A stretch of 64,000 bases of DNA, taken from contig NZ_CP166097.1 of the NCBI RefSeq assembly GCF_041228105.1, positions 434,001-498,000 on the forward strand, in the 5' to 3' direction. Position numbers and translations under genes: made by a program. The stretch is from Pectobacterium aroidearum. Lineage in GTDB: Bacteria > Pseudomonadota > Gammaproteobacteria > Enterobacterales > Enterobacteriaceae. The notes under the pieces are model-generated. The model saw only the letters and a program-made list of their open reading frames with translations, was not told the DNA's origin and searched no databases. Below, one piece after another: positions 1 through 7,647 of this stretch (the first letter of the stretch is position 1; each line of letters opens with the position of its first letter).

Positions 1-172
1 GTACGTAGGTTCGTGAAATTGAGCGCAGCACGGCAAAGGATGACAGCTGCATCAATGCCAGCCCTAACGCCAGAAAGAAGCCCAGAAAAACGGAGCTGAC
101 CGCCAGTTGCAGGGTCAGCGGAATACCGGGAATAATCTCCAGAAACGTGTCGTACAGAAAAGGAAAATCCAT
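1..172 (-). CDS. ABC transporter permease, HisM-like (partial, N-terminal part)
   Basis: The first 57 codons of a gene running leftwards off the window. The start ATG overlaps the TGA of the upstream permease gene (TGATG), so the two are translationally coupled. The visible N-terminus has a hydrophobic first membrane segment and the 'IPLTLQLAVSS' type sequence of polar amino-acid permeases (HisM/OccM family). With its partner it would form the heterodimeric membrane channel of an importer for a basic amino acid, opine or similar compound. The ATPase and binding protein are not in the window. The substrate cannot be told from this fragment. Confidence 0.8.
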   Translation of the reverse strand, partial: MDFPFLYDTFLEIIPGIPLTLQLAVSSVFLGFFLALGLALMQLSSFAVLRSISRTYV

Positions 173-900
173 CAGCGTTTCACACCCCGGGAATAATGAG
201 ACTCGGCGCGGCGCATAATCCAGCCGGAACCGATCGAAATAAGCAGATACAGCAGTGCGGCAGCCATGAAGAAATCAAACGGTTTGCCAGTAGAGCCTGC
301 ACCGGTTTGCGACTGTGTCATCAGTTCGGCGACACCGGTAACGGAAACCAGCGCAGAGGTTTTCAGCACCAGTTGCCATACGTTGCCGAGCGCGGGGATG
401 GCATGGCGCAGCAGAAGCGGCATGATGATGCGGCGCAGGCGTAGCATCGTTGGCATGCCGCAGGCTTTAGCGGCTTCAATTTCCCCTTTGGAAACGGCGT
501 AGAACGCGCCGCGATAAACTTCCGTCTGCTGTGCGCCGGAGGAAATGCCGACGGCGAAGACACCTGCAAGGAAGCCGGGAAAGCCGAGAAATTCGTTGCT
601 GCCAAACAGTTTAGCCAGCAGCGTTAACGCGGAACTGCCGCCGAAATAAAGCAGGTAGATGATGAGCAGGTCCGGTATGCCTCGGGTGATGGTGGTGTAC
701 CCATCAGCCAAATAGCGCACGGGGCGATTGCCGCAAATTTTGGACCAGGCGCCAATCGTGCCGATCGCAGCTCCCAGCAGGAAACCGCAGATCGCCAGTG
801 CGAGCGTCATTCCTGCCCCAATCAGTAATAATTTTCCCCAGCCATGCTCACCAAAACTGATGAGTTGCCAGAAGGTAATGTCTTCCACAAGTGACTCCAA
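172..900 (-). CDS. ABC transporter permease, HisQ/OccQ-like
   Basis: A 242-residue inner-membrane permease of the polar amino-acid uptake family. About five hydrophobic segments are visible. The cytoplasmic EAA loop that contacts the ATPase lies around residues 140-165 (GEIEAAKACGM). 'TRGIPDLLIIYLLYFGG' near residue 72 is typical of HisQ/OccQ proteins for basic amino acids and opines. It is the first gene of the visible operon and overlaps the next permease by one base. The upstream spacer carries a candidate sigma54 promoter and an NtrC-like dyad, which suggests nitrogen-limited expression and a nitrogen-containing substrate (inference). Confidence 0.85.
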   Translation of the reverse strand: MESLVEDITFWQLISFGEHGWGKLLLIGAGMTLALAICGFLLGAAIGTIGAWSKICGNRPVRYLADGYTTITRGIPDLLIIYLLYFGGSSALTLLAKLFGSNEFLGFPGFLAGVFAVGISSGAQQTEVYRGAFYAVSKGEIEAAKACGMPTMLRLRRIIMPLLLRHAIPALGNVWQLVLKTSALVSVTGVAELMTQSQTGAGSTGKPFDFFMAAALLYLLISIGSGWIMRRAESHYSRGVKR

Positions 901-1129
901 ACTGCTTACTTATTGTTCTGCCTGGCAGAACTGTTTTTTGTGATCAAAGGACTACATGCTCCGTTTCCGTTCAGAAACGAGAGTAGAAATACGTAATGAC
1001 GCGATGTATCACCCTTCGATATGTACTCATGCGTGAGGCACTAATTTCGATAAACCACGATGGCTTGACGATGAAATCGGTTCGAGATGAACGACTCAGA
1101 GGTCGTGCCGCGAATCTATTAGAAAGCTA

Positions 1130-1145
1130 AGCAATAGTCGGGCCA
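1130..1145 (-). promoter_or_regulatory. Candidate sigma54 (-24/-12) promoter of the ABC permease operon
   Basis: On the minus strand the sequence reads TGGCCCGACTATTGCT. It matches the sigma54 consensus TGGCACG-N4-TTGCW at all but one position, with the invariant GG and GC at the correct 10-base separation. It lies about 230 bp before the permease start. An IHF-like sequence and an NtrC-like dyad lie further upstream in the expected order. Seen in sequence; function is inferred. Confidence 0.6.
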
Positions 1146-1157
1146 CGTTTTACGTAA

Positions 1158-1170
1158 ACTATTATTGATT
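1158..1170 (-). promoter_or_regulatory. IHF-like site
   Basis: The minus strand reads AATCAATAATAGT, 12 of 13 against the IHF consensus WATCAANNNNTTR, in an A+T-rich stretch. It lies between the candidate sigma54 promoter and the NtrC-like dyad, where DNA bending would be expected. IHF sites are degenerate, so alone this would mean little. Confidence 0.35.
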
Positions 1171-1311
1171 ATTTATTCATATAGTCTGCTTATTAATGAG
1201 TTTTGTTTTAGTCAAAATAAGGCAGATATGGCCTGCGGTAAAGCATTAAAGTGACATTTTGTAAGGGGGTATGTCCAAAATAGTGCATTGTTATGCTATT
1301 TGGTGGGGCGT

Positions 1312-1328
1312 TGCATTATGATGGTGCA
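1312..1328. promoter_or_regulatory. NtrC-like enhancer dyad
   Basis: TGCATTATGATGGTGCA is a 17-base dyad close to known NtrC sites of the TGCACYA-N3-TGGTGCA type (E. coli glnA). A weaker relative, TGCATTGTTATGC, lies just beside it at 1284-1296. The pair sits about 150-190 bp upstream of the candidate sigma54 promoter. The rest of the 901-1382 spacer shows no coding sequence. Confidence 0.5.
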
Positions 1329-1332
1329 ATAA

Positions 1333-1358
1333 CCGCTATCCGGCAGAACGGACAGCGG
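1333..1358 (-). terminator. Hairpin downstream of cysG
   Basis: CCGCTATCCG and CGGACAGCGG form a 10-bp stem with one G-U pair and a 6-base loop, 25 bases after the cysG stop. The following minus-strand bases are not a U-run, so this may be a 3'-end stabiliser or a weak terminator of the nirBD-cysG transcript. Confidence 0.4.
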
Positions 1359-1382
1359 GTGAGGAAGGAGGTAGGGAGAGGA

Positions 1383-2762
1383 TTATGCTGTCTGGTCAGA
1401 GAACCAGCTCAACTTTTCCCGTAGCTCGACGACGTTGCCGATGATGATCAAACTCGGGCTGCTGGCCTGTTGTGCTAATTCGCTCAGTTGAGAGAGCTGT
1501 CCACTCAGGACGCGCTGTTTGGTAGAGGTGCCGTTTTCGATAATCGCGACAGGCACGGTTTCCGGTAACCGCTGTTCGATCAGCTTGCTTTGAATGTACT
1601 CGGCTTGTTGCAGCCCCATATAAAACACCAGCGTCTGCTTTTCCGCTGCGAGGCTGGACCAATCCAGATCGGTGTCGTGTTTAACGTGTCCGGTGATCAG
1701 TCTGACGCCCTGCGAGCGATCGCGATGGGTGAGTGGGATACCGCTGTAGGCTGAACAGCCCGACGCGGCGGTAATACCAGGTACGACGGAGAACGGCACG
1801 CCCGCCTGCTGCAGATGCTCCAGCTCTTCGGCGCCACGGCCGAAGATAAAAGGGTCACCGCCTTTCAGCCTGACGACGCGATGGCCCGCTCGCGCCTTTT
1901 CTTCAAGCAACTGATTGATTTGCTCCTGAGGCATGCAGTGATAGCCAGACGCTTTACCCACGAAGATGCGTTCGGCGTCGCGGCGTGACAGATTGAGGAT
2001 CTCTTTCGAGACTAACCGATCGTAAACGACGATATCGGCCTGTTGTAGATGCTGTAGGCCTTTCAACGTCAGTAATCCTGCATCACCTGGTCCGGCGCCG
2101 ACCAACGTCACTTCACCCCGGTCATCCAGCGGGGCGGAGAAAAGCAGTTCCGTCAGTTGCTGAACACGTTGATGGTCTTCATTTGCCAGCGCCTGCGCCA
2201 GCCGATCGTGTACGAAGAGTTTTTCCCAGAAGCGACGGCGTGCGCTCATCTTGCAGAAACGTTTTTTCACTCGGCTGCGCAGTTCACCTGCGAATGTCGC
2301 CAGCTTACCGAGATTTTGCGGCAGAATACTTTCCAGTTTTTCCCGTAGCAGACGGGCTAATACCGGTGCGGCACCGCCAGAAGATACGGCGACCATGAGC
2401 GGTGAACGGTCAATGATCGACGGCATAATGAAGCTCGCGCGTTCTGGTGAATCGACGACATTACAGAAAATCCGACGCTCGCTGGCGCTGGCATAGACAT
2501 GATTATTGACGTCCTGATCGTCAGTGGCGGCAATCACCAGCCATACCTGGTCCAGCAGTGTAGGATCGAACGTGCCGTGTACCAGCGTTAACTGCGCATC
2601 CTGCTCCCAGGCGCGAAATTGATCGTTAAAATCGAGCGCATTGACGGTAATGACTGCGCCAGCGTCCAGCAACAGCCGGGCTTTGCGCTCGGCTATTTCA
2701 CCACCCCCTACCAATAGACAAGGTTTATCGTGTAGCTGACAGAATATTGGCAGGTAATCCAT
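1383..2762 (-). CDS. cysG: Siroheme synthase CysG (trifunctional)
   Basis: A 459-residue protein with the full CysG layout. The N-terminal third is precorrin-2 dehydrogenase/ferrochelatase ([17 protein letters not shown]-binding loop, then [19 protein letters not shown]). The C-terminal part is uroporphyrinogen-III C-methyltransferase ([15 protein letters not shown] near residue 220, [29 protein letters not shown]). It makes siroheme, the prosthetic group of the nitrite reductase encoded upstream. The ATG giving MDYLPIF was chosen because E. coli CysG begins MDHLPIF and AAGAGG lies seven bases before it; an in-frame start six codons further upstream is less likely. It lies 81 bp after nirD in the same operon. 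Confidence 0.95.
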   Translation of the reverse strand: MDYLPIFCQLHDKPCLLVGGGEIAERKARLLLDAGAVITVNALDFNDQFRAWEQDAQLTLVHGTFDPTLLDQVWLVIAATDDQDVNNHVYASASERRIFCNVVDSPERASFIMPSIIDRSPLMVAVSSGGAAPVLARLLREKLESILPQNLGKLATFAGELRSRVKKRFCKMSARRRFWEKLFVHDRLAQALANEDHQRVQQLTELLFSAPLDDRGEVTLVGAGPGDAGLLTLKGLQHLQQADIVVYDRLVSKEILNLSRRDAERIFVGKASGYHCMPQEQINQLLEEKARAGHRVVRLKGGDPFIFGRGAEELEHLQQAGVPFSVVPGITAASGCSAYSGIPLTHRDRSQGVRLITGHVKHDTDLDWSSLAAEKQTLVFYMGLQQAEYIQSKLIEQRLPETVPVAIIENGTSTKQRVLSGQLSQLSELAQQASSPSLIIIGNVVELREKLSWFSDQTA

Positions 2763-2811
2763 GTAACGCCTCTTAAGCACTCAGATTTTCTTGAAAAATC
2801 AAATGGGGTTG

Positions 2812-2831
2812 TGCCCTGCGGTCACAGGGCA
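2812..2831 (-). other. Intercistronic hairpin between nirD and cysG
   Basis: TGCCCTG and CAGGGCA form a perfect 7-bp stem with a 6-base loop in the 81-bp gap between nirD and cysG, the position held by nirC in E. coli. No U-run follows. It could set relative cysG expression or mRNA stability. Confidence 0.5.
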
Positions 2832-2843
2832 TCGACCATTTCA

Positions 2844-3212
2844 TTAAGGTAATGGTTGGCTATTATCAACCGCAATGTCACGGTCTGCGATGGATATTTG
2901 CACATTACCGTTGGTTACCTGAGTATCGTAAGCTGCAACAGAATAGGCTCCATCCTCCAGGCAAAAGCCATCATAAAGGCGAAAATGCTGTTTTTTCAAT
3001 GGGCTTGCTACCCAAAGCTCCTCATGATGTTCGGCCAGTATGCCACGGCTTAATACGCTAGCCTGCGCGAACGGATCGATATTGCTGATGGCGTAAACCT
3101 GCTCGTCGTTACGCGGTCGGAACACGGCGATCTGCTGCTGTTCGACGAGCGCGCAAACGCCGGTGCCGGGCAGGATGTCGTCTAACTTACATACGGTCGT
3201 CCACTGGCTCAT
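2844..3212 (-). CDS. nirD: Nitrite reductase (NADH) small subunit NirD
   Basis: A 122-residue cytoplasmic protein with the Rieske-like fold of NirD (WTTVCKLDDILPGTGVCAL start; ISNIDPFAQASVLSRG; SPLKKQHFRLYDGFCLEDG). As usual in NirD it lacks the Cys-His pairs that bind a Rieske cluster. It partners NirB in NADH-dependent reduction of nitrite to ammonium. Its start overlaps the nirB stop by four bases (ATGA), so the subunits are translationally coupled. It is slightly longer than E. coli NirD at the C-terminus. Confidence 0.93.
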   Translation of the reverse strand: MSQWTTVCKLDDILPGTGVCALVEQQQIAVFRPRNDEQVYAISNIDPFAQASVLSRGILAEHHEELWVASPLKKQHFRLYDGFCLEDGAYSVAAYDTQVTNGNVQISIADRDIAVDNSQPLP

Positions 3213-5761
3213 GCGCTTTCCCCTTCTAGTTCAATCTGTTTCACCGGAATACGTTCAGCAGGGCGTGCCGGACGATGTTGTTGACGTTCACTGACCATTT
3301 GCACGTTCGGGTCACGTTCCGGGCTGTTAATGAAGTGGGTAAAACGTTTCTGTGCTTCCGGGGATTCCAGCGTCGCCTGCCATTCACAGACGTAGCCTTC
3401 GCGCAGCCGGGCGATATCGGCTTCAAGCTGATCGTTAATGCCCAGTTTGTCTTTCACAATCACGTTGCGCAGATAGTCGATACCGCCTTCGAGATTATCC
3501 AGCCAAACGGAGGTTCGTTGGAGCTTATCGGCTGTGCGGATATAGAACATCATGAAGCGGTCCAGATAGCGGATTAAGGTGTCGCGATCTAAGTCGGCTT
3601 CCAGCAGGTCGGCGTGGCGTGGCTTCATTCCACCGTTGCCGCACACATAGAGGTTCCAGCCTTTCTCGGTGGCGATAATCCCGACGTCCTTACCCTGTGC
3701 TTCTGCACATTCCCGCGTACAGCCGGAGACGCCAAATTTCATTTTGTGCGGCGTGCGGATGCCTTTGTAGCGGTTTTCCAGCTCGACGCCAAAGCCCACG
3801 CTGTCGCCGACGCCAAAACGGCACCAGGTGCTACCGACGCAGGTTTTTGCCATACGTAACGCCTTGGCATAAGCGTGGCCAGTTTCAAACCCGGCTTCGA
3901 TGAGCTGAGCCCATACGTCTGGCAGGTCGTCTTTTTGCACGCCAAATAGCGCCATGCGCTGGGAGCCGGTCATTTTGGTGTACAGGTTATATTGCTTCGC
4001 GATGCGACCAATGGCGATCAGGCCATCCGGCGTGATTTCTCCGCCTGCGGAGCGTGGGATCACGGAGTACGTGCCGTCTTTCTGGATGTTGCCGAGGAAG
4101 TTATCGTTGGAATCCTGTAGCGGCGTGTGCTGTGGTTTGAGCACGTATTCGTTCCAGCAGGAAGCCAGCAGGGACGCCACGGTCGGTTTACAGACCTCAC
4201 AGCCGTAACCTGAACCGTGTTTCTCCAGCAACTGATCAAATGTTTTGATTTTCTCGATTTGGATCAGGTGGTACAGCTCCTGACGTGAATAGGCGAAGTG
4301 TTCGCACAGGTGATTATTGACTTCAATCCCCTGTTTGCTGAGTTCCGCGTTCAACACCTGTGTCAACAGCGGGATACAGCCGCCGCAGCCAGTACCGGCT
4401 TTGGTGGTTTCCTTAATGGCAGCAACGGTATGACAGCCGCCGTTAATCGCTTTGATGATGTCGCCTTTGGAGACGTCGAAGCAGGAGCAGATTTGGGCGC
4501 TTTCCGGCAACGCATCCACACCCAGCATCGGTTTCGCACTGCCGGCCGCAGCAGGAAGAATCATCGCTTCGGGTGAATCCGGTAGCGGGATCTTGTTCAA
4601 CATGAATTGCAGCAGGTTGCCGTAGTCCCGCGTGTCGCCGACCAGCACAGCGCCGAGCAGCGTTTTATTGTCGGCGCTGACGATCAGACGTTTGTAGGTT
4701 TCTTTCTGTTCATCCAACCACATGTAGCTGCGAGCGCCCGGCGTATGGCCGTGTGCGTCACCAATTCCACCGACATCGACGCCCATCAGCTTCAGTTTGG
4801 CGCTCATGTCGGCGCCCTGGAAGCGGTTTTCATGCCCTAACAGATGGTCGACGGCAACCTGTGCCATCTTGTAGCCGGGCGCGACGAGACCAAACGGTCT
4901 GCCCTGCCAGGCGGCACATTCGCCGATGGCGTAAACGTCAGGGTCGGAAGTCTGGCACCAATCGTTAATGGTGATACCACCGCGTGGGCCGATTTCCAGC
5001 GCACATTGGCGCGCCAGTTTGTCTTGCGCGCGGATGCCGGTAGAGAACACGATAAAATCGACTTCCAGCGTGCTGCCGTCGGCAAACACCATCGTCTTGC
5101 GGCTTTCCAGACCGGAATGCTGGATGGCCTGCGTATTCTTGCTGGTGTGTACGCGCACACCCATGTTTTCAATCTTGCGTTGTAGCAGAGCGCCGCCCTG
5201 CGCATCCAACTGTTCGGCCATGAGCACTGGAGCGAACTCAATAACGTGCGTTTCTACGCCAAGGTGTTTCAGTGCGCCTGCGGCTTCCAGACCTAACAGA
5301 CCCCCGCCGATCACCGCGCCACGTTTGCTGCGGCGGGCGCAGTTTTCGATGGCGTTCAGATCTTCAATGGTGCGGTAGACGAAACAGTCTTGCCCGTTTG
5401 ACCCTTTGATTGCCGGGATCCAGGGATAGGAGCCGGTTGCCATGATGAGCTTGTCGTAATACACGGTACGACCGGAATTGGAGTGAATGGCTTTTTCACT
5501 GCGGTTGATGGTGATGGCACGTTCACCGAGCAGGACGTTAACACCGTTCTTTTCGTAATAGCCTTCACGTACTAAAGAGAGTTCTTCTACCGTGTGGTGA
5601 GCGAAGTAAGAAGAGAGGTGGACACGATCGTAGGCGACGCGGGGTTCTTCACAAAAAACGGTAATTTCGTAGGTGGACGTTGGGGCCTTATCCAGCAACT
5701 CTTCGATAAAACGGTGGCCAACCATCCCGTTACCGATAACAGCGAGTCTGACTTTGTTCAT
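3209..5761 (-). CDS. nirB: Nitrite reductase (NADH) large subunit NirB
   Basis: An 850-residue cytoplasmic flavo-iron-sulfur-siroheme enzyme, full length for the family. The N-terminal ~300 residues form the FAD/NADH oxidoreductase domain (VIGNGMVGHRF at the start, GGGLLGLEAAG near residue 150). A BFD-like [2Fe-2S] region follows (CSCFDVSKGDI and CGGCIPLL, about residues 420-465). The C-terminal half is the siroheme/[4Fe-4S] domain, with cluster cysteines in STWCRFGVGD and GCTRECAEAQGKDVG. It reduces nitrite to ammonium with NADH. It is the first gene of nirB-nirD-cysG. The upstream region has FNR and NarL/NarP sites, so expression should rise without oxygen and in the presence of nitrate or nitrite. 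Confidence 0.97.
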   Translation of the reverse strand: MNKVRLAVIGNGMVGHRFIEELLDKAPTSTYEITVFCEEPRVAYDRVHLSSYFAHHTVEELSLVREGYYEKNGVNVLLGERAITINRSEKAIHSNSGRTVYYDKLIMATGSYPWIPAIKGSNGQDCFVYRTIEDLNAIENCARRSKRGAVIGGGLLGLEAAGALKHLGVETHVIEFAPVLMAEQLDAQGGALLQRKIENMGVRVHTSKNTQAIQHSGLESRKTMVFADGSTLEVDFIVFSTGIRAQDKLARQCALEIGPRGGITINDWCQTSDPDVYAIGECAAWQGRPFGLVAPGYKMAQVAVDHLLGHENRFQGADMSAKLKLMGVDVGGIGDAHGHTPGARSYMWLDEQKETYKRLIVSADNKTLLGAVLVGDTRDYGNLLQFMLNKIPLPDSPEAMILPAAAGSAKPMLGVDALPESAQICSCFDVSKGDIIKAINGGCHTVAAIKETTKAGTGCGGCIPLLTQVLNAELSKQGIEVNNHLCEHFAYSRQELYHLIQIEKIKTFDQLLEKHGSGYGCEVCKPTVASLLASCWNEYVLKPQHTPLQDSNDNFLGNIQKDGTYSVIPRSAGGEITPDGLIAIGRIAKQYNLYTKMTGSQRMALFGVQKDDLPDVWAQLIEAGFETGHAYAKALRMAKTCVGSTWCRFGVGDSVGFGVELENRYKGIRTPHKMKFGVSGCTRECAEAQGKDVGIIATEKGWNLYVCGNGGMKPRHADLLEADLDRDTLIRYLDRFMMFYIRTADKLQRTSVWLDNLEGGIDYLRNVIVKDKLGINDQLEADIARLREGYVCEWQATLESPEAQKRFTHFINSPERDPNVQMVSERQQHRPARPAERIPVKQIELEGESA

Positions 5762-5791
5762 TTTTGCCTCAAATTTGCTTCTTCTGAGGCT

Positions 5792-5797
5792 ACCTTA
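5792..5797 (-). promoter_or_regulatory. nirB promoter -10 element
   Basis: The minus strand reads TAAGGT. Its position fits a class II FNR promoter: a start near 5784 puts the FNR box at about -41.5. There is no good -35 hexamer, as expected for an activator-dependent promoter. Confidence 0.5.
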
Positions 5798-5818
5798 TCG
5801 CGCTACAAAGGCCGCTTA

Positions 5819-5832
5819 TTGATGTATATCAA
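5819..5832. promoter_or_regulatory. FNR box of the nirB promoter
   Basis: TTGATGTATATCAA is a perfect match to the FNR consensus TTGAT-N4-ATCAA. It is centred about 64 bp before the nirB start codon, at about -41.5 from the predicted transcript start, as in E. coli nirB. Confidence 0.85.
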
Positions 5833-5845
5833 GTTGTCTTTTATA

Positions 5846-5861
5846 TACTTCTTTGTGGGTA
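5846..5861. promoter_or_regulatory. NarL/NarP 7-2-7 site of the nirB promoter
   Basis: On the minus strand TACCCAC and AGAAGTA (inverted TACTTCT) are separated by two bases, the 7-2-7 arrangement read by NarL and NarP. The centre lies 28 bp upstream of the FNR box centre, that is at about -69.5, as in E. coli nirB. Confidence 0.8.
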
Positions 5862-6397
5862 TGTTGATGATTTTACTTATTTTTTATTAAGTCTTGGTTT
5901 TTGTTGGAGTTTTCGTGACTGGCAAAAATGAGATCTATAGCACGCTTTTGGTCACAAGCCGACTGATTAGCGGCCAATCCGGTATCAGAGTAATCATCCC
6001 CCTCATTAATCATTCGCGCGTCTGAGCGTTTAAAAATAAAACTAAGGGATTATCCATTTGTTTAATAAGGATATGAAATTTTCTGGTGATAATGCTCACA
6101 GCTTTATGTGCGATTGCACAATTATCGGCGACATAATTTCGTCATATGGAAGAAATTGCCTAATGACTAACGGCGTAACAACCTTAATAATTGAAAATAA
6201 AACACCATTTTTTTTTAATTAGCACACTATTTCTATTCTGTGACGTTGATCGACTTATAAGGTCGTACCAGAGAGAGTGGTGCTTTTTATCTACCCGTCC
6301 CAACGTAGTCAGTGGCGTTATTCGTTACTTATTTTATATGGCTTACATTCGCAAATCTTGTACATGAGTTGTGTTAAACATCAAGGCAGGTAGCAAC
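5862..6397. other. Intergenic region between nirB and the enolase-superfamily gene
   Basis: About 535 bp of A+T-rich sequence between divergent genes, with no convincing gene. It contains a palindrome TGTGCGATTGCACA at 6107-6120 and a possible extended -10 (TGGTGATAAT, about 6084) reading rightwards. It probably holds the promoter of the rightward operon, but no confident -35/-10 pair is evident. Confidence 0.4.
6107..6120. promoter_or_regulatory. Perfect palindrome, possible operator
   Basis: TGTGCGATTGCACA has five-base inverted arms around a 4-base centre, about 280 bp before the enolase-superfamily gene. The arms do not fit CRP (which has a 6-base spacer and TGTGA/TCACA). It could be the operator of a local regulator not encoded nearby. 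Confidence 0.3.
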
Positions 6398-7552
6398 GTG
6401 AAAATAGAATCAATTGATGTCACCGTCTTTACTTATCCCACACGCCGGGTTTCCGACAGTGCGGGTCATTCACACCCGGGACCTGAAAATCAGGCCAAGA
6501 TGGCGCTGTTAACCATCACGGCAGATGACGGCCAAAAAGGCTACGCTTTCGCACCGCCGGAAGTGATTCGTCCTCATATTGTTAATGCTTTCTTCCGCAA
6601 GGTGCTGATTGGGCAGAACCCGTTCGACCGTGAACGTCTCTGGCAGGATCTGGTGCACTGGCAACGCGGTAGCGCCAACCAACTGACCGATCGCGCGCTG
6701 TCGATTGTGGAATCCGCACTGTGGGATCTGCAAGGCCGCGTACTGAACATGCCGGTGCATAAACTGCTCGGCGGCTATCGTGAAAAAGTCCCTGCTTACG
6801 GCAGCACCATGTGCGGTGATGAGCTGGAAGGTGGCTTATCGACGCCAGAGGAATACGGCCAGTTCGCAGAAAAGCTGGTGCAGCGCGGCTATAAAGCCAT
6901 CAAGTTGCACACCTGGATGCCGCCGGTATCGTTCGCACCCAGCCCGAAGATTGACGTGAAAGCCTGTGCCGCAGTACGTGAAGCCGTTGGCCCAGACATC
7001 TGCCTGATGCTGGATGGCTACCACTGGTACAGCCGCAGCGATGCGCTGTATATCGGTCGTGAATTGCAAAAGCTCGATTTCACCTGGTTTGAAGAACCGA
7101 TGGAAGAACAGAGTATGGCGTCCTATAGCTGGCTGACCAAGAGCCTGGATATCGATGTCATCGGGCCGGAAAGCCTGTCAGGTAAATACTTCAGCCGTGC
7201 TGACTGGGTTAAAGAAGGCGCATGCGACATTTTACGCGCGGGCGTGCAAGGTGTGGGCGGTCTCTGGCCGTGTATGAAGGTCGCTAGCCTGGCGGAATCC
7301 TTCGGCATGGACTGCGAAGTTCACGGTAACGGCGCGCCAAACCTCAACGTCGTTGGGGCGATCAAAAACTGCCGCTGGTATGAGCGCGGTCTGCTGCATC
7401 CTTTCCTCGATTACGACGAACCTGCTGCTTATCTGAATTCGATTGTCGATCCGATGGATGACGAGGGCTTTGTGCATCTGCCGCAACGTCCGGGGTTGGG
7501 AGAAGATATCAATTTTGACTGGATTGAGGAGCATACCCTAAGTAAAGAATAA
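6398..7552 (+). CDS. Enolase-superfamily enzyme (mandelate racemase/muconate lactonizing type)
   Basis: A 384-residue cytoplasmic protein with an N-terminal capping domain and a C-terminal barrel. Visible Mg2+ ligands are Asp206 (LMLDGYH), Glu232 (WFEEPM) and Glu258 (IGPES). The base motif is Lys169-x-His171 (KLH), and His309 (EVHGNG) with Asp277 forms the likely His-Asp dyad. This pattern points to a racemase or, more likely, a sugar-acid dehydratase; the substrate cannot be read from sequence. The GTG giving MKIESIDV has AGGCAGG upstream; an earlier GTG at 6371 is less supported. It precedes a complete oligopeptide-type ABC importer on the same strand, which suggests that it acts on an imported compound. 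Confidence 0.8.
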   Translation: MKIESIDVTVFTYPTRRVSDSAGHSHPGPENQAKMALLTITADDGQKGYAFAPPEVIRPHIVNAFFRKVLIGQNPFDRERLWQDLVHWQRGSANQLTDRALSIVESALWDLQGRVLNMPVHKLLGGYREKVPAYGSTMCGDELEGGLSTPEEYGQFAEKLVQRGYKAIKLHTWMPPVSFAPSPKIDVKACAAVREAVGPDICLMLDGYHWYSRSDALYIGRELQKLDFTWFEEPMEEQSMASYSWLTKSLDIDVIGPESLSGKYFSRADWVKEGACDILRAGVQGVGGLWPCMKVASLAESFGMDCEVHGNGAPNLNVVGAIKNCRWYERGLLHPFLDYDEPAAYLNSIVDPMDDEGFVHLPQRPGLGEDINFDWIEEHTLSKE

Positions 7553-7647
7553 CTTTTTGTATGAATGGTTTTTTGTTCGATCTGAAAGATAGCCTTACCT
7601 AAAAAATAAAAAGTTGTCGTCTTCCATGCTCCCACACCTGGAGAATA

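Noticed and set aside
1204..1250. A second sigma54-like sequence (TGGCCTGCGGTAAAGC) in the ABC promoter region
   Set aside because: The GG-GC spacing is wrong and it points away from the permease genes; the site at 1130-1145 fits much better.
1303..1318. TTTGGTGGGGCGTTGC as sigma54 promoter reading towards cysG
   Set aside because: Spacing between GG and GC is one base short, and it would transcribe antisense into cysG.
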